Positions 11,501 to 21,900 of a stretch of 64,000 bases of DNA are shown here, in pieces. This stretch comes from Chaenocephalus aceratus. Taxonomy: Eukaryota; Chordata; Actinopteri; Perciformes; Channichthyidae. The stretch covers positions 34,860,659-34,924,658 of the forward strand of contig CM043789.1 of NCBI GenBank assembly GCA_023974075.1. The letters run 5' to 3'. The notes beneath the pieces were generated by a model that had not been told where the DNA came from, searched no databases, and worked only from the letters and a program-made list of their open reading frames with translations. Positions within the stretch are counted from its first letter, which is position 1, and each line of letters begins with the position of its first letter. The translations under genes were made by a program, and so were the position numbers.

Positions 11501-14500
11501 GTGGAGGCGCTGCGCTGACAGCTCTGGGAGGAAAAAAAATAGTTTTGACCGTTGGGGCTCATCCTAATTTTCCTTGATGTAACAACATTCATAATTAAGT
11601 AAATGTAACACCCTTTTCATCCCGGTTACACTTTTCATTCGCCCTGTACGATGGGCGCTGTAAGTGATGAAAATGGGGGATGTTGGCTTATCTGGCAACC
11701 GCAGCTCACAGCCAAAGTGCGAGTGAGCGTGGGAGCGAGCGAGGGAGAAAGGGATGGTGCTGTTGTTATTAGCATCTGGTGCTAGCTGCTCTAACGAAGA
11801 AGAAGATGTTTTCTACAATGATGTGGAGGGAGAGTCCTCTCCAGTCAGACTGAGAGGCTGATAACTTCAGCTCAGTGAGGTAAAGGACTCTCAGTGTTTA
11901 GATAGTTCACTTTAGTCTAAGTTATCTCAGTGGGTCTCAAACGGTTTGATCACAATTTAATGTAAACACATATTTTCAAGGCACTCCTTTATAATTAATT
12001 GGGGTTAAAACAGGTTTGAAATCATTCCAATGTATACTATAGGACAGTAAACCAGACATATCGTTTTAAACCGGAGAGATAAAAAATATGCATAAATAAA
12101 ATAGTAAAATAAGATATGAATGAACAACAAAAATAAAATACGTTACATGTATTTGTTATTGGCTATGGGTTATTGGTTATGCCCACATACTTATTTAATT
12201 ATTCAAATGTAAACCGATCTTTTTCATATAGGTGTACCCCCAAGATCTAGTCTCTAGTAAATTCTGCTTAAAGTGCACCAGATTGAAGCATTTTACTTTA
12301 AAATGTTCAAACATTTCTTCCCGGTATGCCTGAGAAGGCAGATATGCTTGTTTTTCTAAACAAGAACTGTTCTTTAAAAAAGTTGGACTGTTGCACTGTT
12401 GTTGCTTCAGTGGTTCTCAGGTTACAGTTACACAGGGAGGCGTGTGTGGTGCAGTGGATTGTGCGTTGGTGTTGGGATCAGGGGGTCACAGGTTCAAACC
12501 CCACTGCAGTCAGTATGTCGTTGTGTCCCTGAGACACTTCACCCAAATTGCTCTGTGGGGATGCCCACAGTATCGAGTATGTTAGTCCACTTTGGATAAA
12601 AGCGTCTAACATGTAATGTGATAGCAGTTGAATATAAACAGACTGATTAATGTGAATATTACTGTAAACTAACCTGTGTAAAAGTTTCTCGAATAAATGT
12701 ACCGTACTTTCGGACTATAAAGCGCACCTGCATATAAGCCGCAGCAGCTAAATTGTCCGTCTGTCTTGCTCTCGTTCTGTCTCTCGGTTCCACTTTTACT
12801 TTGGCGCGCTACCTGTCTCACTCTTTTCCGGCCTCCAACTTTCCCTGCTGGAGCCCGCCGCTTAGAGGTGGCGGGCGCGGACCGGTCATAGAGCCCATAG
12901 TGTTAAAGGTGGTTAATTTTACCTGTAAAATCCATAGATTTAGGAGGTTCCCTAGTGGCCGTTAGCTGTACAAAAAAAAAAAATGGGGGAAAAAGTCGCG
13001 GCTTATAGTCCGAAAAGTACGGTAATTTTGGTTGGTGGAAGAAGCATGTATCATTTTTTTACCCTGCCCCTCTGACAGAGAGAGTCATATCTGCTGTTAT
13101 ACTTGTTTAATGCAGTCAAATCTCTCTGTGCTCAAGGGAAAACTCCCTTACCAAAGACAAAAAAAACAACTTATATTTTTAATTGAAACCACTGTCTTTC
13201 CTGAACTGACGGGAGGAGGAGTGTTGTTTACCTCGTGCTCCAGGGAGCTGTACTCGCCCTCGGTCTGTTCGCGGATGATGACCAGGTCCAGGTTGTTGTG
13301 GCGGGTGCTGTAGCCCGGCAGGCTGTTCACATGCACCACGTTAGCAAACAAGTCCAGCTTACGCCTGGGGAACGGAAAAAAAAGAGAGAGATATTTAAAA
13401 CATATACAATCAGGAAGTTAACACATAAATGCCTAATTTGATTCCTAGTTTTACCTCAGTCTCATCTCATATGAAGCCAGCTCCCCTTTGAACTCCATGG
13501 GTGTGTGGATCTTTCCTGGAGCAAGAATGTGTGTTAGGTTGATTTCATTCTCTTTCAAATCAACTGATATTTTGTAGCTGAACTATGACAGGAGACAGAA
13601 AAGCATAGCTACCTTTCATGGCCACTTTGTTGGTCTTCATGGAGGTTAAAACCTGCTCCAGCTTCTCCTCGCTGGCCATGTTCTGCACCTCACTCAGGTG
13701 AATCTCCTCAAACTCCACCGGGACATCTCCTGCCTGGGAACAAGTCAGAAAAGAAAATCCACTTCAACATAATTTCCATCACACTATAAAGGCAGAATGA
13801 GCCTAAACTGAGCAGAGTGGGAAGGAACTGTGCAATTAGGGCTCTTAATAAATAAATAAATAAATAGATAAATGGATAAATGGATGGACGGACAGACGGA
13901 CAGACAGACAGACAAATAAACATAATATAAATTGTAGTACAATATATAAATTTTTTGTTTATTATGTACAGATAAACATGTTTATTCTATTTTATTTTAA
14001 TTGGAAATCTTACTTATGTTTACATAAAAGTTTTAGATTTTTTTTAACCTTTTAATCGCAAATTCTTACTTTAATTATATAAATATTTGTATTCTGATTT
14101 TATGGCAGCTGTCAAAAAAAAAATGTTCCCTGGCATAATTAAAATATTTTGATTCTGATGTTTGCAAAAACAATCTGCTACTTGTTAGTAACAAATACAA
14201 TACATTTCATTGTACCCTAAACACGTCCTTGACAGCCGTCATCAGCTCAGGTCCCACTCCATCCCCTGGCAACATGGTGACCTTAAAGGTGGCATCAGCG
14301 CGGGCCGGGGGGGCCTCGGGGCCGCAGAGAGCAGCAGACACACTCAGTGGACGAGAGGCCAGCAGCTGCCACTGGGGGCCGCTCAGACCCTGAGGGGGAG
14401 AGAAGACACAGTTACTAAAAGGCTGGTATACCATGAAAACAATATGATATTACCCAGACATAAAGTAATAGCTGACCCTTTAATATCTCTGGTAATAATG

Positions 14501-16820
14501 GTGATTACCAACTTTTTTGAGTTGGTAACCATCAACTCAAAAAAGTTGATGATTACCAACAACTTTTTGAGACCCCTACTTTAATACAAGAATGTTTTTA
14601 TTTCTTTCGTTTCATTTCCTATAATCCTATCTTGACCCCTTGGATTAATCTTGAGCTATAAAATGTAAACCACTGTATGGCAGCCAATGTCAGATATCAA
14701 ATTGGCCTGATTAGCCGAAAAACAGACAATCCTAGTGTCCAGTTATTGTATTCAAAGAGTTTATTGCTTTTCCAGAAAATTATATAGATCCCGATATGTA
14801 CTGATATTGCAATTTACCGTTACATACTGTTATAATTTGATAAAGGGTTTTAATGACAGCGAACACTGTGAGCCACAAGTGTACCCATCTGATTAGATAA
14901 CATTGAGGCGGGCAGAGATGGCTGTGACTTTTTTTTGTATCTCTCCAAACATGTTTCTGGAGGATCTTCAATAGGGTTGGGAACCGAAACTCGGTTCCAG
15001 ATGAGAACCGATAAGAAAATGCCGGGTACCGGGTACCCATACAAAATACACAATTTTGGTTCTGCTTAACGGTTCCTAAACGCGGTAGACCCTGGATTCC
15101 ACCGGCGCAGACGGACCCGGTGGAATACAGGGTCTAAGGGCGGACTGGCCATCTGTGTGTTCTGGAGAATCACAGAACGGCCAGTCGTCAGCGGGCCTTT
15201 AACGGCCGGCACCACCCTTAATTTTTCCACAGTTGCCCCGCAGCGAGGTTCCCCCCGCCCTCCCGTAGACAGTTCACGAGCTAAGTCACTTCATAACACC
15301 AAAGATGGATCACGGTAAACGCTCTAAAGTGAGGCTCTACTACACTAAAGAAAAAAGACAAGCTAGTTAATAGCTTGCCACAGGCATAGCTCAGTTAAAA
15401 TAAAGCACAGCTATTGTGCAATACATTTGTATTGCATCTATATTTTGTATTTGTAAAAATGTCAGTTAAAGCTTAAAGAATAAAGATATTTTTGTTATCT
15501 AAACATTTGACCTCTTTCTTTTACAATTTTGGAATCGAAACGGGGAATCGATAAGAACCGGAATGATAAGCAGAACCGGAATCGATACATTTCAAACGAT
15601 ACCCATCCCTAATCTTCAATGACAGTCAGCCATTAACCTCTGGTTTAAATGAGAGCTAAAGGGAATACATCAAATAAACACTTTACATCAGCTGTCATGT
15701 TTAAATGAGAACTGATAATCTAGGTGACAAACATCATATGACTCCCACTGACACTGAATTTGGTAAGTGAAAACTGGAGATGACTAAAATATTTTAAAAA
15801 CCACACGCATAATTTACATTATACCATGTGGTCAACAGTCATCAATGGCTTTTCTTTTCTTTTTTTGATGATTCACTATGCAATGGTGTAAAGCACATTT
15901 ACACCACTGCACAGTAGAAACTTAAGCATTCCCATTTGTTGCTTCTTTGTACTTCTACCCCACTACAACAAATAGGAAGAGGTAAATAGAGCTTAATAGT
16001 GTGCTTGTACTCCACTACATTTGTTCATTCCTCTAGTTAATCTGCAGATTTGGATTAATGATATTAATTTGAATCAACACTTGAATAAGACCTTAGTTAC
16101 ACCTGGAGTAAATCCACAAGCTACCTTGAACTATACAAAGTCATTCAAACTAGCTGCACCTTTACTATCTTTGATCAACACATTAATGCATCAATAATTA
16201 TTATCAAAACATATATATAATTCTGAAATGGGCCAATCTGCATAATGAGTATAATTTGATGCCAATACTTTTGTACTCGTACTTAAGTAAGATTTTGAAT
16301 GCAGGACTTTTACTTTTAGAAGGGTATTCCTGCTCTTTGTTAGTTTTACTTAAGTACAACATCTGAGTACTTCTTCCACCTCTGACACTATGTTCATGGA
16401 GGTTACATCTCAGGGTTAACTGGGATAGCCAAGTGACGTTAGCTTCTTTAGCTCACTGTTTCACTAGATACCGTTATAAACAATGTGGATTTCATTGTTT
16501 GACAAGCCCCAGAGATGTATTTTCTTGGTGACCAGCTGACAAAACCAGGTGGAGCCACAAAACCACTTTTAATCTGAAAAGATTAACATTTTAAACGCAG
16601 TGTAAATGAAGGCGGCTCATGGTTAGCATCATGAATGACACAAGCCAGTCCGACCCTCTCTTTAACAGCTAAATAAAACGTATTTCTTGAGTTTAACTTA
16701 TACAACTTCAAGTATTGCCACCGCTTTCCTACCGACTTATATGTAAAATAAGATTGTAAACATCATATTTGTGCTCACCTTGACCAATGATACCAAGCTT
16801 CCTCTCAAGGCGGACGCCAT
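5446..16820 (-). CDS. idh3b: Isocitrate dehydrogenase (NAD+) subunit beta, mitochondrial
   Basis: Beta subunit of the mitochondrial matrix IDH3 heteromer (alpha, beta, gamma), which converts isocitrate to 2-oxoglutarate in the TCA cycle. Coding exons in order: 16,779-16,820; 14,216-14,389; 13,613-13,733; 13,455-13,515; 13,232-13,364; 9,860-9,994; 9,657-9,759; 9,401-9,547; 9,136-9,231; 8,348-8,408; then 7,056-7,145 or 5,446-5,523. All have GT-AG borders with matching phases. The start [14 protein letters not shown] opens an Arg/Ser/Leu-rich, acid-poor mitochondrial presequence; the mature domain begins near [14 protein letters not shown]. Further landmarks are [16 protein letters not shown] and the family signature [19 protein letters not shown]. 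Reconstructed length is 386 or 382 aa (about 385 in mammals). As written, exon 6 has an extra base in the T run at 9,905-9,907 and exon 9 an extra base in the G run at 9,216-9,220, each shifting the frame; sequencing error is likeliest. The largest intron (9,995-13,231) is full of repeats. Confidence 0.95.
6566..6571 (-). terminator. idh3b: Candidate poly(A) signal, proximal idh3b isoform
   Basis: A minus-strand AATAAA about 490 bases past the proximal stop codon and upstream of the distal exon. It would allow termination before the alternative exon. AT-rich DNA yields such hexamers by chance, so this is only a candidate. Confidence 0.25.
7056..7145 (-). CDS. idh3b: idh3b alternative last exon (proximal)
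   Basis: After a cag acceptor, 29 codons encode [15 protein letters not shown]..., ending HRPVR and TAA. The N-terminal half is nearly the same as the distal exon, while the tail is longer and more basic. If used, cleavage should occur between here and 5.5 kb; a minus-strand AATAAA at 6,566-6,571 is one candidate. Confidence 0.9.
   Translation of the reverse strand, partial: VRTRDLGGYATTSDFVRVVTENLRHRPVR
10100..10602. mobile_element. MITE in idh3b intron ('gttcacaccgg' ends)
   Basis: The ends are inverted: cgcgttcacaccgg at the left and cggtgtgaacacc at the right, with a further ggtgtgaacgcg inside the right part. The interior is non-coding. The superfamily is not determined and the target duplication is not clear. 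Confidence 0.5.
10745..11178 (-). repeat. LTR-like or non-autonomous repeat, copy 1
   Basis: Read on the minus strand, it runs from tgtcacgatcttgat through TC-rich segments, a TATA-like tatttagtc and an AATAAAGC hexamer, to ctgcatttgggtcct. A second copy in the opposite orientation is at the right end of the window (63,590-63,977) and shares the order of the cacctg segment, the TATA-like motif and gcatttgggtcct. Promoter-like then poly(A)-like order suggests a solo LTR, but this is inference. Confidence 0.4.
11284..11650 (+). repeat. Truncated hAT MITE ('agggttgggtaccg' family)
   Basis: It begins with the same TAGGGTTGGG terminus as the complete copy at 14,972-15,611 and shares the ggaaccggttcc segments. 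The right terminus is missing or too diverged to place, so the end given is approximate. Confidence 0.45.
11830..12000 (+). repeat. Dispersed repeat related to 38.7 kb
   Basis: The stretch with gctcagtgaggtaaaggact, tagatagtt and ctaagttatctcagtgggtc recurs nearly unchanged at about 38,700-38,880 in the same orientation. It is non-coding, and the family was not identified. Confidence 0.5.
12434..12621 (+). repeat. tRNA-derived SINE with L2-like tail
   Basis: The head looks like a tRNA-type pol III promoter: A-box-like TGTGGTGCAGTGG near 12,444 and B-box GGTTCAAACCC at 12,491-12,501. The tail tttggataaaagcgtct followed by atgtaatg matches the 3' end of the L2-type LINE at 21,527-22,684 in this window. 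This agrees with the known way SINEs borrow the L2 retrotransposition machinery through a shared 3' end. It lies in the large idh3b intron. Confidence 0.75.
12702..13022. mobile_element. TA-flanked MITE ('ccgtactttcgg' ends)
   Basis: Ends are ccgtactttcggactata on the left and the inverse tatagtccgaaaagtacgg on the right, flanked by TA on both sides (12,700-12,701 and 13,023-13,024). This fits a Tc1/mariner-like non-autonomous element. It is 321 bp and non-coding, and lies in idh3b intron 5. Confidence 0.65.
13846..13918 (+). repeat. Tetranucleotide repeat tract
   Basis: A mixed run of aaat/taaa units grades into ggat, ggac and gaca units, lying in an idh3b intron. It is a simple-sequence tract with no other feature. 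Confidence 0.8.
14509..14548. other. Perfect 16-bp hairpin
   Basis: CAACTTTTTTGAGTTG at 14,509-14,524 is followed, after 8 bases, by its exact inverse complement at 14,533-14,548. It lies in idh3b intron 2 and looks like the core of a small palindromic repeat. Confidence 0.7.
14972..15611. mobile_element. hAT MITE, complete, 640 bp
   Basis: Termini are TAGGGTTGGG and the inverse of TAGGGATGGG, flanked by a perfect 8-bp duplication atcttcaa (14,964-14,971 and 15,612-15,619). Internally it has repeated gaaccgataagaa-type motifs near both ends. It is non-coding and sits in idh3b intron 2. Confidence 0.9.
15881..16384 (-). mobile_element. hAT MITE, 'acttgagtaaa' family, near-complete
   Basis: Runs from caatggtgtaaa to ccacctctg. 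The flanks tcactatg and acactatg (15,873-15,880; 16,385-16,392) agree at 7 of 8 positions, as expected for an aged 8-bp target duplication. The internal aagtacttaagtaag motifs match the copy at 38,002-38,512 in inverse orientation. Confidence 0.75.
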
Positions 16821-18690
16821 CGTTACAGTCACGCAGCAACTGAGCTTCTCCTTCGGTGGTGCCGCACTGGTAGAGCTGCAGTCTGCACACGAGTCTGCCT
16901 CCAAGTGGACAGAGGAGATGTTGCTTCACGACATTTCTGCAGACCAGAAAGCAGTTGAAAACCGGTCGTCAATTTACATGGCTTTCACGCATGGATGTAT
17001 ATGTAATAGATGTATAATGCTTTCACGGCCTTCAAGCATTAACATATGCTTCAAACTGAGATTAAAACGTGCAGACTTTCACTATTTATCCTATGATACA
17101 AAATAATTGATATTGAGCAACCAGTCTTGACAGTAAATTGATTGTAATTTGATTGTTTTGATTACATTAATTAAAATATTATATTTGTACTTTTCTATAT
17201 GTTATCTGTTCTTTGATCTGTTCTATATGTTTTGTGTGATAGAGACCAATGTTGATGGATATATGTGAACCTGCCGAAGACTAGATAGAAATTAGCTATG
17301 AGCTCAAATCTGGCATAATATCTTCTTTTCTCCTTTAGAGATGATTGTATTTTATGCATGGTCCTTGTTCAATAAAGACAATAAAAACAATTGACACAGT
17401 CATATTACATAGGCAGTCTTGGCCCAAAATCCCCATACCATGTACTAAAACATAGAAAACAGCTGAGCCTTGAGAAATGAAAAAAGTATTGAAATACCAA
17501 CACAAAAAATAAGCTTCAAACCACATGGTGAACAGGAACAAAGTAATCTACATTTACTTAACTACTGTACAATTTTGAGGTATTTGTATACTACTTTATC
17601 TGAGTATTCCCATATTCACAAAGACACACAGACATAATATTTTAGTTCAAATGCTAGAGGTTGAATTGTGCTAGCCCAATCTCATAAATCAGCTATCTCC
17701 AACAGGAAAAGCATCATTATACATAAGCCGGAAATGTTGTCTGTAAACACTGTGCTAATTCAATTATCTTTTGAAATGTTTTCACAGTAATTATGAGTTG
17801 TGAGATTTGCAAACTGAATACGAAGACAGATAGAAATGTTTGGTGAAGAAAAGGTGAATAATTAAGAGATGTGTCCAAAATAGGAAAACCTGACACAGTT
17901 ATGCAATACAAAAATGTTGCAGAAAATGTAAACAAAACCATTCCCTTCATTTAAAATGATTCAGGAGGCCCAACGCTAGAAAATCCCCCTGGAACATTGT
18001 CAGGATTATGTTTCTACGTGTTTTGTGTCAGAGCTTTTGTTGAGCTGAACTCAAGGGGGCTCAAGGTAGTAATGACCCTGTCCACCTTTATGTTAGGATG
18101 CACATGTTGCCAGTCACTTACAAATCCCAATGTGTTACCAATTGCGTATAATATATTAACATGTCTTATTACTGTCACATTATCTCTGCTGCTGCCATGG
18201 CCCCAGTCTGAGGGTCCATTCATAGGTTAGGGGATTCCCAAACCTATTCCAGGCAGGTGATGCTCTTTGGTGACACACAGGAGGACACCATGAAACTGTA
18301 GACCTGTAGGCTAACCTCAGACTTAAATAATCCCCCTTACTTTATTGGGAATTTCAATTCATTATTTGCATAGCTATTTCTTTTTTGGGGCAAAGTGGGG
18401 CATATAATAATTGGTGGAAATTATGCCCTGAGCCAGGCCTCTCAGGCAGGCCCCCATTAGGAATACCCAGTGTCTTTTAGTAAATGTTTGTATCTATCTA
18501 AAATATTTGTACATACAGTATAAACACATTATAATAAGATGTTTAAAATAACATGTGAGGATTTACATTTCTTTAAATCTAGGATTTATGTCTTCACAAA
18601 GAAAATGAACTCTTAGTAGACCAACATATTATGATATAAGCTACGCAGGATAAGCACAAACTAGTGTTAATTATCGGACACATCCACTTT
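16821..18690. other. Intergenic region between idh3b and wdr1
   Basis: The two genes are transcribed away from each other from this region, with start codons 2.1 kb apart. The idh3b promoter must lie at its left edge. I see no further coding exon. A fragment of the hAT 'acttgagtaaa' family lies at about 17,545-17,606. The rest is AT-rich unique-looking DNA. Confidence 0.5.
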
Positions 18691-18930
18691 GATTGGTGGA
18701 GCTTAATAATTATAATTGCCTTGGAGCCTGAAAGACCGTATTTAGGAATAAATCGTCGCAGTGACAGCAGCCGCAGCGTAGTTTGTGAGTTTACTATATA
18801 AGGGCAAAGCGAGGCACAGAGGAGCTGCACTCGCTTCCGTGTTTGTGTGATCAGAGAGTGCTCAGCCGGGGAGCTTCACTGTTTCATTCATTTGTGAAGA
18901 GCTACGTTAAGCAACTCACCAGCAGGGAAA
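18690..18930 (+). promoter_or_regulatory. wdr1: wdr1 promoter and 5' UTR
   Basis: A TATA-type element tatataag (18,795-18,802) lies about 130 bases before the ATG and is embedded in CTATATAAGG, one base from a CArg box (CC(A/T)6GG). A second near-CArG, CGTATTTAGG, is at 18,737-18,746. SRF binds CArG boxes and controls many actin-cytoskeleton genes, so SRF control of wdr1 fits, but this is inference. Transcription probably starts near 18,825. Confidence 0.5.
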
Positions 18931-21900
18931 ATGCCGTATGAACTGAGTAAGTATGTTTTATATCAATGACAATAGCGGAGAGAAATGCAAGAAATCGCTT
19001 TATTTTTTGTGACATTATTCAGCTGACCGAGCTAGACAGACAGGCAGCTAGCTAGCCTCGCCCATTAGCTGCATGATTTTGACACTTCATTTTGCGTACT
19101 AAAGAAAGACAAATTCCAGACATTACCACTTATTTGTTCACGTTAAACATACACACGTGTCTGCTAATCAAGGTTTTGCTGTGGAGCTGCTCTGGCATAC
19201 AATTGCAGCGTATTACATGCTGTTCCTTTCAGTTAGCTTTACCGAGTGGAGCTAACGTCAGTGAGAGGAAATAGTTGTGCTGTTCATTGTTTTGACATGT
19301 CCAGACAGAGCTGGCTGACAGGATCTCTGCTGGGCAAGTGTCTGAAGCTCACAGGAACAGGGTGTGTGGGTGCTCAATAAGCCTGAAGTTAACAGTTTTA
19401 GCTCTCATTTTTATGTCAAAATGGTGGAGATTATATTCCAGAAAACAGATTTAAGGGAATGCGGAAGCACAATAAATGCACCTATTTTGTTACAGCTTTC
19501 CTAGTTTAGGTAGCGTTTTGGTGTTTACCTACTGCTAATTTTCTTTTGTGTAAAACAGAAATCCATGCTTGTATGTATGTATTACCTCACTAAGATAAGT
19601 ATAACAGTGACAAAGTGTGCTTTTTTTTAGGATATAAGTGAATAACCCAAACGGTTCATATCCACACAACAAATCAACATTAACTACTCACTTTTCAATA
19701 ATCTTGTCACAATATGATAATAATACCCCAAACAGTCACAGTTTCAAGTAATCTATTTATGTCCTCCTTTTTTTCACACAGGATAACATTGGTATATATT
19801 AATTATAGCATATTTACCATCTTTTTTCACCTTTTATTAAACATGAGGCTCAAGACATTACGTTTTTAAAATGATTAATGATCTGAATTAGAAGAACATT
19901 GTGATGGATGATTAACTCTGCTTATTCATATCCTATCTCAGAAGATATTAGTCTGGGTGCTGCAAGATTTTAGGCTCTATTAACTCATAAAGCCCTAGAT
20001 GTACAATGTAATTACATTCCCACAGATAATCCCTTATGGAATAGTAAAGCTTAATCCTATTTTTACATTTGTATTAACCTAATGCTTTACGTTATCTGTC
20101 GGACATCTTTCTCATCATGTATTTTCTTTATAGAACATGTGTTCGCCAGTCTCCCACAGATGGAGAGGGGAGTCGCAAAAGTGATTGGTGGCGATCCCAA
20201 AGGCAATAACTTCCTGTATACCAACGGGAAGTGTGTCATCATCAGGAACATTGAAGTATGTTTATCTTTTTTGAAAGCTTTATTTAACCAGTATTGCATG
20301 CTTGTGTATTTTATTTGACAAATCTGGGCACTTTTATGGCCTTTTTTGCCTAAAAGCATGATGAAAATATTCAATTTGACTGAATTCTGATCATGATATT
20401 TATAAAGAGCAAGATGACGCTAACCTGAAAAGGATCTTTGTTAGGGCACAGTGTAGTGGCCAAAATCATATGGAAATGAATGCTCTGATTCAAATGATAC
20501 TCTACTTGGTCAGCAAACATTGTCTTGCTGAATTGGTTTCATACAGGGCACACAATTGGCACAACTTCTGTAAAATAAGCAAGAGCCAATAGTTTTTGCA
20601 CCACTCACGATCCAAAGATCATCTGTAAACTGTAATCTAAATCCATTTGACCAGTGGACAGAATAGGTAATATTTTGGCACTGTTTGCATATAAAGAATG
20701 GTTTTGCTCTTAAACACATAGTGCATAAGGTAATAACTGATGCCTCATTTACCACCTGCCTCATTTACCACCTGCCACCCATGGCACTATATATCAGGCC
20801 ACAATGGCACAGTCAATGGAGCGTTGATTGTTGCACCTTTAACCACACCTTTGGGTGCTGTCAGGGTGTATTAAACAACAGCAAGGGGAGAGAACACTGG
20901 TAGTCAGAAAAGATTACCTTGTATTCAGTTATTCTGAAGACTAACTAAGAGTTTTGGAAACAAGTTTATATTCTCATCAGTACTTTTTGATTAAGGGTTT
21001 AGATGAAAGCGTTTAACTGAGCAATTTTTAAAATTGTGTGTGATCACTCACATTATGACAACTCATTCCAACAAATACAATCTTAGGGTTGCGTCAAGCT
21101 AAAATGCTGTATCCCTTTTTTAAATCTCCCCAATTCATCTAAAAAACAATATTATTATAAGCAAGAGCAGTGATGGCTTAACTCTGAAAAGCATCTCCAG
21201 GTAAAATAAGTGCAACATAATTTTCTTTTGACTGTTTTAGAAACGGCCTCACGTGTTGCAGACTTGCTGATGTATCTCATTTCCTGTTTTTACAGAACCC
21301 GGCCATAGCAGACATTTACACCGAACATGCCCACACAGTTACTGTTGCCAAGTATGCTCCCAGCGGATACTACATTGCATCTGGAGGTAAACACTCAAGT
21401 CATTAACACATGTCAACAAATCTGTGTATATTGCTACCACATTAATGTGAATACTAAGGCTGCATGATGTATCTATAAATGTGATGATATCTACAACCCC
21501 CCCTGACTTGTCGTGTTATCACCATTCATATTACATTACATTGCATTTAGCTGACGCTTTTATTCAAAGTGACTTACAATAAGTGCGTTCAACCAACAAA
21601 ATACAAACTTGAAGAAAACAGAATCATATAAGTACATCAGGTTTCATAGAGCAAAAACATTTCAAGTGCTACTCAACTGGCTTTAGATAAGCCAGTCCTT
21701 TATTAGTAATAAGTGCTTTGTTAATAGTTCTATTGCTCGAAGTGGAGTCGAAAGAGATGAGTTTTCAGTCTGCGCCGGAAGGTGTGTAAGCTTTCTGCTG
21801 TCCTGATGTCAATGGGGAGCTCATTCCACCCATTTTGGAGCCAGGATAGCAAACCCACGTGTTTTTGCTGATGGGAACTTGGGTCCCCTCGCAGTGAGGG

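Noticed and set aside
12391..12599. Functional tRNA gene at the A/B box motifs
   Set aside because: No cloverleaf acceptor stem; the L2-type tail shows it is a SINE.
13700..13925. CRISPR-like or satellite array near 13.85 kb
   Set aside because: Simple tetranucleotide repeat without spacers, in a vertebrate intron.
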